Positions 51,295 to 59,243 of a stretch of 63,951 bases of DNA are shown one piece after another; positions within the stretch are counted from its first letter, which is position 1; the number at the start of each line of letters is the position of its first letter. A model generated the notes under the pieces. That model saw nothing but the letters and a program-made list of their open reading frames with translations, was not told the origin of the DNA and searched no databases. Origin of the DNA: a bacterium ADurb.Bin157 (lineage in GTDB: Bacteria > Muiribacteriota > Ozemobacteria > Ozemobacterales > Ozemobacteraceae); the NCBI GenBank assembly GCA_002070375.1, contig MWDD01000014.1, forward strand, positions 1 through 63,951, written 5' to 3'. The position numbers and the translations under genes were made by a program.

Positions 51295-52515
51295 TCAGAA
51301 GCTGCTCATCTCGCCCAAGCGAAGTTCATAGCTGGCTTTAGATTCGCCTTCAGCGTGACCGGCACCATGTTTAACGCCGCTCTTAACCTGTTCGATGACG
51401 TCATTGATGAGTTTTTTGTCTGTAGCTGAAGTGTTTTTCATTTTGTGCATAAAGAATGAGAAGTATTTGCCGGGTTTGCCGTTGTTGTTCTGGAGATCCC
51501 AGACTATGACTCTGGCAAGGAGGCGAGCATTCTTATCGCGACTTTCATAAGTTGCTGTTATATTGACTTGAGTGTCCATTGAATAGCTGATGTTGCCGTT
51601 TGAAGTTCGTTTGAAGTTGGTGATCTCACCTGATTCAGCGATAATGTCATTCATCAACATACCCATTGTTCTGAGAGATATTTGAGTATCTTTCTGGAAC
51701 TGACTTGCTTGTTCGGATTCTCCGGACTGTGTGTCTTCTTCAGATTCTTCTGTTTGTGAAGCCTGTGAGGATTCTTGAGAAGTTTGTGAAGACTGTTCTG
51801 ACTGTGAAGATTGCTCTGATTGGCCTGTTTGTTCAGATTCCTGAGATTGGTCTCCGGGCATTCCTTCATCGCCGGGGAGTTCGGGAAGTACAGGATCTTC
51901 GGGAGCTTGTTCGTTACCGGGCATAGCTTCGTCACCGCCGGGGAATCCTTCGTCACCACCGGGGAATCCGGGTTCGTCACCTACAGGAGGTAAAGGATCT
52001 CCGCTTTGTCCGGGGTAGTTGCCTTGACCGGGGTGATTTGAACCGGGTTTGGTATTTGATTCAAGTTTTCTCCAGTGGCCTTTTACCCATACGCCGTTTT
52101 TATCATAATGGCCGCAAACCCAAGTTTTGTTCTTTTTGCCGGTAATTTTTTGCTTTGCCCATACAGCGCTGTCATGTGCTGCATTGCTGATTTTGGCTCC
52201 GCCGGTTTTGATTGCCTGGCCGGTCTTAACAGCAGCGTTTTTAATTGCCTGGCCGGTTTTAACGGCAGCGTTTTTGATCGCTTTACCGGTTTTTACGGTA
52301 GCATTTTTAATTGCTTTACCGGTTTTTTTGGCCGCTGTTTTAACGGCTTTAGCTGCTTTTTGGCTGGCTTTTTTGATTGCAGCACCAACTTTACAGAAAA
52401 ATCCTTGTTTTTGTTTGCCATACTTTTGGCTTCCTTTGCCTGCATAGGCATCAGCCGAGAACAGCATAGCGAATACTGTTACTAAAGCAATAATTTTGCT
52501 CAAAGGCTTAGACAT
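51295..52515 (-). CDS. Exported protein with basic 11-residue repeats and acidic Pro/Gly/Ser/Gln region
   Basis: 406 residues from ATG 52515 (GGAGG 9 bases upstream; an in-frame start 12 codons earlier has no site). A signal peptide ends near DAYA-GK. Residues 42-63 are Lys/Ala-rich and 64-107 are four 11-residue repeats KTG[KQ]AIKNA[AT]V. Then HYDKNGVWVKGHW, a short YxWxxGxW-like motif. Residues ~160-275 are low complexity: first Pro/Gly/Asp/Glu (GGDEGFPGGDE), then Ser/Gln/Glu. The last 120 residues fold as a mixed domain (SYSMDTQVNITATYESRD, RLLARVIVWDL). No family recognised. The repeats could form an amphipathic 11/3 helix that binds membranes or nucleic acid. Its own sigma-54-like promoter and terminator make it a single unit. 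Confidence 0.75.
   Translation of the reverse strand: MSKPLSKIIALVTVFAMLFSADAYAGKGSQKYGKQKQGFFCKVGAAIKKASQKAAKAVKTAAKKTGKAIKNATVKTGKAIKNAAVKTGQAIKNAAVKTGQAIKTGGAKISNAAHDSAVWAKQKITGKKNKTWVCGHYDKNGVWVKGHWRKLESNTKPGSNHPGQGNYPGQSGDPLPPVGDEPGFPGGDEGFPGGDEAMPGNEQAPEDPVLPELPGDEGMPGDQSQESEQTGQSEQSSQSEQSSQTSQESSQASQTEESEEDTQSGESEQASQFQKDTQISLRTMGMLMNDIIAESGEITNFKRTSNGNISYSMDTQVNITATYESRDKNARLLARVIVWDLQNNNGKPGKYFSFFMHKMKNTSATDKKLINDVIEQVKSGVKHGAGHAEGESKASYELRLGEMSSF
52195..52326 (-). repeat. Four tandem 33-bp coding repeats (11-residue units)
   Basis: Encodes residues 64-107 of the exported protein. Unit KTGKAIKNATV with changes at positions 4 and 10; the last unit ends KTGGA. DNA copies are similar but not identical. 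Confidence 0.85.
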
Positions 52516-52562
52516 CTGATTACGCCTCCATACTGAATAATTAATAAACACGCCGGTGATAC

Positions 52563-52578
52563 CGCAATAAATGTACCA
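52563..52578 (-). promoter_or_regulatory. Sigma-54-type promoter for the 11-residue-repeat protein gene
   Basis: Minus strand TGGTAC-ATTTA-TTGCG: GG and GC at the correct 10-base spacing. Start near 52552 gives a 37-base leader with GGAGG. A sigma-70 alternative in the same place (TTGCAG-17-GTATCA) is weaker. Confidence 0.5.
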
Positions 52579-52643
52579 ACTGCAAAATCGTCTACATTTA
52601 CTAAGTTTAATGATTTTTTAGCTAAATGGCAACTCATATTTGC

Positions 52644-52674
52644 AAAAATTCAGCACTTTCACTGCTGAATTTTT
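52644..52674 (-). terminator. Terminator after the AsmA-like gene
   Basis: AAAAATTCAGCA / TGCTGAATTTTT with a 7-base loop, symmetric A and T arms, 18 bases after the minus-strand stop at 52692. Confidence 0.85.
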
Positions 52675-52691
52675 AGCAACCTGTGTACAGG

Positions 52692-55600
52692 CTATTTCTT
52701 TTTAAACAATTTGTCTAATCCCTTTTTCATTTTTTCTTCTAATTTTTGCTTTTCTGCATCGATTTTTTTATTTAAATCTTCAGTTTTTTCTTCAACGGCT
52801 TTTTTTGTTTCTGCTGCTTTTACTTCTGCCGCTTTTGTTTCGTTTGCTTTTGCCGGTGCCAAAGGCAGACCCAGTTTGTCGCCAAGCTTTTGCAATTCTT
52901 TGTTGATAAGTTCTTTGCCTTTGTCTTTTACGGCTTGTTTAAGCATATCATCTATGGGCATGTCTATGTCGGGTGACATTAGAGTGCCTTTAATTTTTAT
53001 GGGTATTTCGAGCTGACTCTTATCACCGATAAGTTGTTTTAATGTACTGTCTTTTAAGCTGACCTCACGTTTTAAACTAATTTTGCTTGTTCCGTTGATT
53101 GTTGCGTCTAGCCCTATAGAGCCGTTAAAGGAGATTATCCCTTCAGAAAAATTTGCTAACGCATTATCTGAAATTATTCTGCCGTTCTCGAGTCTGTAGT
53201 TTCCTGATACGTTCTCAATAACCCCCGAGGCAAACTTCGCTTCTTTGAATTTGTCTGCAATTTGCGCTATAATCGGCGGCGAGTTGTACGCCCCTTTCGG
53301 CATAGAGATGTCGGCTGTGCCTGTAAGGCTTGAAAGCCCGAGCGTGTTGCCCCTGGCGTTAAATGCGCCTTTTAAGCCGCCTGAAATCATGCTCGCGTAT
53401 TTTTTGTCTACGTTTTGCTTCAAGAAATCTTCGGTTTTAACCATATCTATGTTTGTCTGAAAATCAAATGAGATTGGCTCAGAGGCTAAGAATGTTTTGC
53501 CTTTTGCATATATATTGCCTCCGAAAATTTCCATTGAAGCGCTTGAAATCGTAAATACGTCACTTTTATATTCGCATTTTGCAAAAAGATTTTTATATGG
53601 GAATTTGAATACGCTTTTATTTTCTGTCAGTGTAGCGTTGGCAGTGCCCTCGAATGATTGTGCTTCACAATTAACCACAATCTTTTCTAACGGACCGGTG
53701 ATTGTGCCTGTTCCTTTGCCGTTGCCCCTTACTTCGTAACCCGAGCCGGTCAAGAAGAATCCTGCGGCATCTGTTACGTCGAGCGGCTCAACGGTGAAAG
53801 CAAAGTTTGTATTAAATTGAGCAAAATCTGTGATTTTGCCATTAACTGTGGCTTTAGAATTACCCCAATAGGCCGAAAGATTTTTACAGATTATATCAGA
53901 GAGAGAAAATTCTATCGGTCCGTTTATTTTCTCTATAGGTCTGAGTGTGGCGGGGTGTTTAAATGTTGCGTCTTTTAATGTGGCAACACCACTTACGGTC
54001 GGGTTGTCAGCGGTTCCGGCAATTTTAATTTGAATATCAGACGCCCCCGCAACGTCGATTTGCTTGACGCTTTCGGGTAACAAAGGCTTAAGAGAGGAGA
54101 GGGTTTCACCTAAGTTTGCCGAGATTTCAAGTGAGGTGTCGAGCGTGATTTTTTCGCCTAAGCCTATATTGCCTGAAACTGTTGCTGTTGTTTTACCGAA
54201 GGTTGCCGTTATTTTTTTGGTTTCAATTTGTTTTAGAGAGAAGTTTAGCAATCCGTTTATGTCAGAAACTTTTTCGGGCAAGGTTTTATGTTTGAAGTTG
54301 CCGTTATCAAATGAAACTGTTCCGTTGATTTTGGGGTCGTCGGTTTTGCCTGAAGCTTCTATATTAAGTTTTGCGAGCCCCCCGATTTCAATGTTTTTAA
54401 TTTCTTCGTTTTGCGGTTGCACTTTGGCAGCCAAGGGCAAGGCTATCTCTTTCCAGGTTTTTTCGAGTTGCAGAGAAGAGTCTGCGGTGGCGCTGAAGGT
54501 CTTGTTTTTTATGTTAAAAGTGAAGTTAGGCAAATTGATTTTTTGGCCGGCAGTTATTATTTCAGCGCCAATGACGCTTATTTTGTCGCCGTCAAATGAA
54601 ATTGGAGCTTTTTGAATTTGAACTTGCTGCGGGAACATTGGGGTCTTGAAGTGCACTTGTTCCGGAATGATATTTGCATTGTAGCTAACGACGGAGTTTG
54701 GCTTAAATTCAGCATCTAGTTTGGCTTCTATTTTACCGTTTAAAACTTCGAACGGGTATTCTTTGGGCACGAAGGGGGAAGCGATCTGGGCTAAAAACTT
54801 TGCATCTGTCGAATAAAGCTGCGCATTCATTTTCCCAAGAACGGGGGTGAGAGAAGTCAGGTCTGCGTTTGCGGCTATTGTAATATTTTTGCCGGCGTTA
54901 AGCTTTGCATCTTTGAGTTTAAGAGTGTTTTGCGCGAAATTGTAGGTTAAAAAGGCTTCGGTCTTGAGGTCAAAAAACTTTTCTATGGCAATTTTGTTTT
55001 TGTATTCGCTTGGTATAACCTCTTTGAGCTTATCGGCGTTTGTGGCTTGAATATTTGCTTTTGCTGCCAATGTGTCGGGCCATTCGATGTTGCCGTCGAG
55101 TTTTATGGTTGCTAAGTCTTTTATTTCTGCGTCAAGATAAATCGGGATCTGTTTTGAGAGCATGGAAGAAGATATGTTAGCGTTGTTGAGTCTGATTTCA
55201 TGCTTTGAAGAGCTTGGCAAGTCTTTGTATAAAACGTTAATGTTTGTGATATCGATGCTTTTAAAGGGAATTTCGACCTGTGCGAGATCAAATTTTTGGG
55301 TTTGGGAGTGAGTGCCGTTATTTTCGGTTTCGGCGGTTTCAGGCTTTTTGGCAGCGGTTTTAATTGTGAGGTCATTTGTAGAAGAAGCGACTTCAATTTT
55401 GTCTATAAAGAATCTGCCCTGAATTGCCGCAAAAAAATCGGGTCTGACAAAAATTGTTTCTGTGTGTGATATTAAGGTCATTTCGGGAGTATCGGTTGCG
55501 ATTTTTGTGTTATGAAGACTGATTGTTGGAAAAGAAAAACCGATTTTTTCAAAGCTGACGTTCATTCCGGTTGCTTTTGTCAGTTCTTTGTTTATAAGCT

Positions 55601-55790
55601 TTTCAAGGTTTCCGTCCGTTGTGAGTTTGTGAAAAACATAAAATGCCGCGCTTGCAGCTACGAGAGCAAGAATTGAACTTATAACTATGCCCAGTTTAAT
55701 ATAGTAAAAAAGGCCTTTTCGGGGTTTTTTGCCGGTATTTTCGGTTACAGTTTCAGCAGTGTTTTCAGTGTTTTCTGTATTTTGTGTCAT
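52692..55790 (-). CDS. AsmA-family envelope protein
   Basis: 1032 residues. A Thr/Glu/Asn-rich cytoplasmic start (TENTENTAETVTENTG), one membrane segment (~28-52), then a long periplasmic beta-rich region. LEKLINKELTKATGMNVSFEKIGFS and the repeated AKANIQATN / GNGKGTGTITGPLEK type strands match AsmA-like proteins, which form long beta-grooves that move or organise lipids between membranes. The C-terminal QLEIPIKIKGTLMSPDIDMPIDDML is the AsmA_2 signature. A Lys/Glu/Ala coiled tail follows. GGAG precedes the start. It supports an outer membrane in this organism. Confidence 0.85.
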   Translation of the reverse strand: MTQNTENTENTAETVTENTGKKPRKGLFYYIKLGIVISSILALVAASAAFYVFHKLTTDGNLEKLINKELTKATGMNVSFEKIGFSFPTISLHNTKIATDTPEMTLISHTETIFVRPDFFAAIQGRFFIDKIEVASSTNDLTIKTAAKKPETAETENNGTHSQTQKFDLAQVEIPFKSIDITNINVLYKDLPSSSKHEIRLNNANISSSMLSKQIPIYLDAEIKDLATIKLDGNIEWPDTLAAKANIQATNADKLKEVIPSEYKNKIAIEKFFDLKTEAFLTYNFAQNTLKLKDAKLNAGKNITIAANADLTSLTPVLGKMNAQLYSTDAKFLAQIASPFVPKEYPFEVLNGKIEAKLDAEFKPNSVVSYNANIIPEQVHFKTPMFPQQVQIQKAPISFDGDKISVIGAEIITAGQKINLPNFTFNIKNKTFSATADSSLQLEKTWKEIALPLAAKVQPQNEEIKNIEIGGLAKLNIEASGKTDDPKINGTVSFDNGNFKHKTLPEKVSDINGLLNFSLKQIETKKITATFGKTTATVSGNIGLGEKITLDTSLEISANLGETLSSLKPLLPESVKQIDVAGASDIQIKIAGTADNPTVSGVATLKDATFKHPATLRPIEKINGPIEFSLSDIICKNLSAYWGNSKATVNGKITDFAQFNTNFAFTVEPLDVTDAAGFFLTGSGYEVRGNGKGTGTITGPLEKIVVNCEAQSFEGTANATLTENKSVFKFPYKNLFAKCEYKSDVFTISSASMEIFGGNIYAKGKTFLASEPISFDFQTNIDMVKTEDFLKQNVDKKYASMISGGLKGAFNARGNTLGLSSLTGTADISMPKGAYNSPPIIAQIADKFKEAKFASGVIENVSGNYRLENGRIISDNALANFSEGIISFNGSIGLDATINGTSKISLKREVSLKDSTLKQLIGDKSQLEIPIKIKGTLMSPDIDMPIDDMLKQAVKDKGKELINKELQKLGDKLGLPLAPAKANETKAAEVKAAETKKAVEEKTEDLNKKIDAEKQKLEEKMKKGLDKLFKKK

Positions 55791-55925
55791 ATGATTCTCC
55801 GAAGAAGTTTTGTTTTAAAGTAACACATTTTTATTTTTATGTACAGAGGAATGTCAGTAGCCGAGTATATTAGTTCAGCTCTCAATATATTCAGTCAGAT
55901 TCTTTGTTTTTATTTAATCAATTTG

Positions 55926-55954
55926 TTGACTTTTGATTAAAATTGTTGTACAAA
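55926..55954 (+). promoter_or_regulatory. Promoter giving a leaderless HIT-protein mRNA
   Basis: TTGACT, 17-base spacer, TACAAA (55949-55954); ATG begins at 55961, 7 bases after the -10. No ribosome-binding site. Confidence 0.55.
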
Positions 55955-55960
55955 ACAAGT

Positions 55961-56302
55961 ATGGATAATTGTTTGTTTTGTAAAATAGTCGATGGCTCTG
56001 TGCCCGCTGAAGTAGTTTATCGCGATGAGAGCGTAGTAGCTTTCAAAGACATAAACCCTCAGGCACCGGTTCATTTGCTTGTAATACCGACGAAACACTT
56101 GAGCGGTGTATCAGATTCTTCTGTTACAGAAGGTGACACATTGAACAAGCTTTTTAAGGTAGTGGCAGACTTAGCAGATAAGAACGGTTGCGAAAAAGGT
56201 TACAGAGTTGTAAGTAATTGTGGAGAGGACGGCGGTCAGACGGTCCCGCACTTGCATTTCCATTTGTTGGGTAAGCGCCATCTCAATTGGCCTCCGGGTT
56301 AA
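55961..56302 (+). CDS. HIT-family (HinT-like) nucleotide hydrolase
   Basis: 113 residues from ATG 55961; an in-frame TTG six codons earlier lies inside the promoter -35/-10 region and is unlikely. The family pattern is complete: CLFCKIVDGSVPA, VVAFKDINPQAPVHLLVIPTKH and the histidine triad H97-L-H99-F-H101 (VPHLHFHLLG). The two N-terminal cysteines (C4, C7) may bind zinc, as in many HIT proteins. It hydrolyses purine nucleoside phosphoramidates. Followed by rpsU after 101 bases, a frequent bacterial neighbourhood. Confidence 0.93.
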   Translation: MDNCLFCKIVDGSVPAEVVYRDESVVAFKDINPQAPVHLLVIPTKHLSGVSDSSVTEGDTLNKLFKVVADLADKNGCEKGYRVVSNCGEDGGQTVPHLHFHLLGKRHLNWPPG

Positions 56303-56403
56303 TTATGTTCGTCTGTTACAGCAATGTCGAAGCAACCAGTTACAATATTAACGAACTAATGAGGTTATCCCTCTGATTAAAAAATCGGAAGGGGGTGAAT
56401 TGA

Positions 56404-56586
56404 ATGGCAGAAGTAAGAGTACTCAAAGATGAACCACTTGAAAAGGCGTTAAAGCGTTTTCAAAAGAAGTGTCAAGAAGCCGGAATCGTTAAGGAAATCA
56501 AACGCCGCAGAGCTTATGAAAAACCTAGCGAAAAACAAAAGCGTAAAGCTGCAGAAGCAAGACGGAAGCAGAGACGCCGCCGATAG
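56404..56586 (+). CDS. rpsU: Ribosomal protein S21
   Basis: 60 residues: AEVRVLKDEPLEKALKRFQKKC, GIVKEIKRRRAYEKPSEKQKRK and the Arg-rich end RRKQRRRR. S21 is part of the small ribosomal subunit near the anti-Shine-Dalgarno end of 16S rRNA and promotes initiation on structured or SD-bearing messages. AAGGGGGTGA precedes the ATG. A small GAGG/CCTC hairpin lies upstream. The neighbouring HIT gene appears leaderless, so the two genes may respond differently to S21 levels. Confidence 0.95.
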   Translation: MAEVRVLKDEPLEKALKRFQKKCQEAGIVKEIKRRRAYEKPSEKQKRKAAEARRKQRRRR

Positions 56587-56635
56587 TCTTTTTGGCGACC
56601 TTAACAACACGTTCACAAGAAACGTCAAGTTTCGT

Positions 56636-57961
56636 GTGGGCGTGTTTTGTCTATTAATAGCATTATTAATTGGAAGTTTTGGCGGGTTGCCCCTTTACGC
56701 AACAGAACCGGCGGGCAAAATTTTAGTTATTAAGGTTCATGATGATGTTGAGGCGGGGTTGTCGTTTTTTATTCAGCGTCAGCTTCGCAGAGCCGAAAAA
56801 GAAAATATTAACGCCATAATTCTTGAGATAAACTCAAACGGCGGTCTTGTAAAAAGCGCCCAAGAGATTAAAGATGCTTTGTTAAACAGCAAAGTTACCA
56901 CTGTTGCTTATATTAAAGGGCGCGCACTTTCTGCGGCCGCTCTTATCGCTATTTCTTGCCACAAAATTTTTATGGAACCCGACGCAACGATGGGTGCCGC
57001 CACCCCAATGGCCATGATGGGGGCGGGAGTCAAGGCTGCGGAAGAAAAATTTGTTTCGGCTTTCAAGGCAGAGTTTCGTTCGTCTGCTGAAGCGCGTCAT
57101 CGTGACGGCAGCATAGCCGAAGCTATGGTTGATGTAAACCATGATACAATCGAGGGTTTGTCAAAACGCGGAACTATTTTGACTTTAAGTGCCGAACCGG
57201 CCTTAAACATAGGTTATTGTGACAAAATTGTATCTAATATCGATGCTGCTTTACGCGCGTTGTCTGCCGAAAAGATGACGGTGGAATATGCAGAGCCCAC
57301 ATCGGCAGAGACTGTTGCGCGCTTTTTAACCAATCCGCAGATCAGTACAATTTTATTTACATTGGGTTTTTGGTGTTTGGTAATCGAATTTATTGTTCCC
57401 GGCTTTGGTTTGCCCGGAATAACCGGTTTATTGTTATTGACCTGCTTCTTTGGCGGCCATTTGTTTGCTTATTTGGCGGGGTTAGAGGCAATTTTGTTAT
57501 TTGTGACCGGCATTATTTTGATAGCTTTAGAGATATTTGTTGTTCCCGGTTTCGGTTTAACCGGTATTTCGGGCATTGTTGCTCTGGCGTTTAGTGTTGT
57601 TATGACTTTTGGCGGCTTTTATTCTGCTATAACTGCCATATTGAGCATAGTGGCCTATTCATTTTTTATTATTTTGGTTCTTTATTGGTTTTCGCCAAAG
57701 ATTAAAGCTTTCGACAGGTTTATTTTGAAAAAGTCTCAACCGGTTGACGAGGGGTATGTGGCCGTTGACCCTTGTATTTATACTCACCTCGAACGTTGTG
57801 AAGGGGTTACTCTCTCTGTTTGCAGACCTTCGGGTATTGCCAGATTCGGAGATGAACGATATGACGTGCTCTCAGACGGAGATTTCATTGAAAAAGACGA
57901 AAGAGTAATTGTCAGAAAAGTTGAAGGCACAAAGATTATTGTGCGAAAAATCGAAGAATAG
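56636..57961 (+). CDS. Long NfeD-family membrane protease (ClpP-like domain plus NfeD)
   Basis: Start uncertain. GTG 56636 gives ~441 residues beginning at the signal or membrane segment; the only in-frame ATG (56516) lies inside rpsU, overlapping it by 71 bases, and neither has a good ribosome site. The N-terminal domain is a ClpP/SDH-type serine protease: EINSNGGLVKSAQEI, the serine in GRALSAAAL and the lysine of EEKFVS. Then four membrane segments (VPGFGLPGITGLLLL, VPGFGLTGISGIVAL) and a C-terminal OB-like NfeD domain (GVTLSVCRPSGIARFGDERYDV). Family members cut stomatin-like proteins or act in membrane-microdomain upkeep. A short NfeD follows, but no stomatin or flotillin gene is near. 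Confidence 0.8.
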   Translation: MGVFCLLIALLIGSFGGLPLYATEPAGKILVIKVHDDVEAGLSFFIQRQLRRAEKENINAIILEINSNGGLVKSAQEIKDALLNSKVTTVAYIKGRALSAAALIAISCHKIFMEPDATMGAATPMAMMGAGVKAAEEKFVSAFKAEFRSSAEARHRDGSIAEAMVDVNHDTIEGLSKRGTILTLSAEPALNIGYCDKIVSNIDAALRALSAEKMTVEYAEPTSAETVARFLTNPQISTILFTLGFWCLVIEFIVPGFGLPGITGLLLLTCFFGGHLFAYLAGLEAILLFVTGIILIALEIFVVPGFGLTGISGIVALAFSVVMTFGGFYSAITAILSIVAYSFFIILVLYWFSPKIKAFDRFILKKSQPVDEGYVAVDPCIYTHLERCEGVTLSVCRPSGIARFGDERYDVLSDGDFIEKDERVIVRKVEGTKIIVRKIEE

Positions 57962-57974
57962 TTCGGAGCAAACA

Positions 57975-58616
57975 ATGAAATTATCTTATCTGTTTATAAT
58001 ATTTTTATCTGTTTTTATGGTTGTCGCTTTTCCTGTATTAAGCCAGGACGACTCGCTTTTACCCGAAAAAACTTCCGTTTCGGCCGGTTCATCTTCTTCG
58101 GCATCTGCGACTGTTGATGCGGAAGAAATACCTTGGAATATTATTGTTTTCGCTTTAATGATAGGCGGTTTGGTATTGATGTTCTTTGAGATAGCAATAA
58201 TTCCGGGTTTTGGTGTAACCGGAATTTCGGGTTTGGTTCTTCTCTTTGGGGCAATGATACTGGCTTATCTTAAGATGACTCTTGCTATGGCCGCTTTTGT
58301 AATACTATTGGGAATCGCATCGGTTGCTTTTTTGATATACTGGTTTACCAGTGTTTTTCCAACCACCGCTATTGGCAAAAAATTTGTTTTGTCTTCGGAA
58401 GCGTCAGTTTCAAACGATGGTTTGGCTGTCGAAAACTATGATCATTTGATTGGCGCGGAAGGTGTTGCAACTTCTATGCTTCGTCCTTCGGGTATCGCAA
58501 AAATTAACGGCGACCGCTACGACGTAATAACCGAAGGCGAATTTATCGAAAAGAATACCCCAATCTTTGTTAAAAAGGCAGAAGCGGGTCGTATAATTGT
58601 TTCTGCAAAGGTCTGA
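57975..58616 (+). CDS. Short NfeD-family protein
   Basis: 213 residues from ATG 57975 (CGGAG 6-7 bases upstream; a longer frame from 57909 overlaps the previous gene). A signal or membrane segment (3-25), Ser-rich spacer, three membrane segments including IPGFGVTGISGLVLLFG, then the NfeD OB-fold domain GAEGVATSMLRPSGIAKINGDRYDV. It lacks the protease domain. Its membrane and OB parts closely resemble those of the preceding gene, so the two are probably a duplication that now work together. Stop is 3 bases from the convergent TPR gene. Confidence 0.82.
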   Translation: MKLSYLFIIFLSVFMVVAFPVLSQDDSLLPEKTSVSAGSSSSASATVDAEEIPWNIIVFALMIGGLVLMFFEIAIIPGFGVTGISGLVLLFGAMILAYLKMTLAMAAFVILLGIASVAFLIYWFTSVFPTTAIGKKFVLSSEASVSNDGLAVENYDHLIGAEGVATSMLRPSGIAKINGDRYDVITEGEFIEKNTPIFVKKAEAGRIIVSAKV

Positions 58617-58619
58617 GAG

Positions 58620-59231
58620 TCAGTCTTTCCAGCCCAATAAAAAGAATGCGTCGTCAAGTTTGTCTACGCCGGTGCCCACCATCATTGAGTCAAGCGCTGC
58701 AGCCTTGTTTATATAAACTTTGGCCTTTTCTTTGTCGCCGGCCAGAGCGTAAGCAAGAGCCGCGAGTGCGTGAACTTTCGCAGAGCTCAACGAAAGTCCC
58801 GAATGAATTTGCGCAAATTTTTCGGGCGGCATGTTTCCCAGCATTTCAGCGGCTCTGACGTAGTCTTGAGTAGTCTGATGTCTGTAAATAAGCGCTCCGC
58901 ACAAGCCGACAACCGCTTCGTTGTCGCTTATTGCAGCGGCTTCAAAATAAGGAATTGATTCAAGAATTTTGCCATTTTTTGACAAAGCCCAACCCATTCC
59001 GTTGTTTGCTGATATTCTTATCGCCTCTGTTTTATTTTCAGCCAATGCTTGCTGAAAAAGCGTTTCGGCTGTTTTATAGTTTCCGATGCTTATTTCGTCC
59101 CAGCCTTGGTTAACTAAGTCCTGCGCAATAGTATAAGAACTGCCGCCGCCTTTAGAGGCGGTTCCGCAGTTTTGAATCATTGGAAAGGTTAATAATACAA
59201 CCATCAACACAAGCAATTTAATTTTTTTCAT
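58620..59231 (-). CDS. Exported TPR-like protein, possible lipoprotein
   Basis: 203 residues. The signal sequence ends MIQNC-GTASKGGG; the cysteine and following Gly/Ser suggest a lipoprotein, but Asn at -1 is unusual for a lipobox. Residues 40-195 contain TPR-like helices (DEISIGNYKTAETLFQQAL, GWALSKNGKILESIPYFEAA, AALAYALAGDKEKAKVYI). GGAG precedes the ATG. Downstream of the metalloprotease gene with a 12-base gap, so co-transcribed; it might dock that protease at the envelope. Confidence 0.75.
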   Translation of the reverse strand: MKKIKLLVLMVVLLTFPMIQNCGTASKGGGSSYTIAQDLVNQGWDEISIGNYKTAETLFQQALAENKTEAIRISANNGMGWALSKNGKILESIPYFEAAAISDNEAVVGLCGALIYRHQTTQDYVRAAEMLGNMPPEKFAQIHSGLSLSSAKVHALAALAYALAGDKEKAKVYINKAAALDSMMVGTGVDKLDDAFFLLGWKD

Positions 59232-59243
59232 TTTACTCTCCGA

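Noticed and set aside
51640..52040. Low-complexity Ser/Gln/Glu and Gly/Pro region as a sign of frameshift
   Set aside because: The frame continues into a well-formed C-terminal domain and keeps one reading frame throughout.
52195..52326. Evenly spaced repeats that could suggest a CRISPR array
   Set aside because: The 33-bp units are directly tandem without spacers, are in frame, and encode an 11-residue protein repeat.
54064..54615. Long open frame on the strand opposite the AsmA-like gene
   Set aside because: No ribosome site or signal of its own; the AsmA frame on the other strand shows clear domain patterns.
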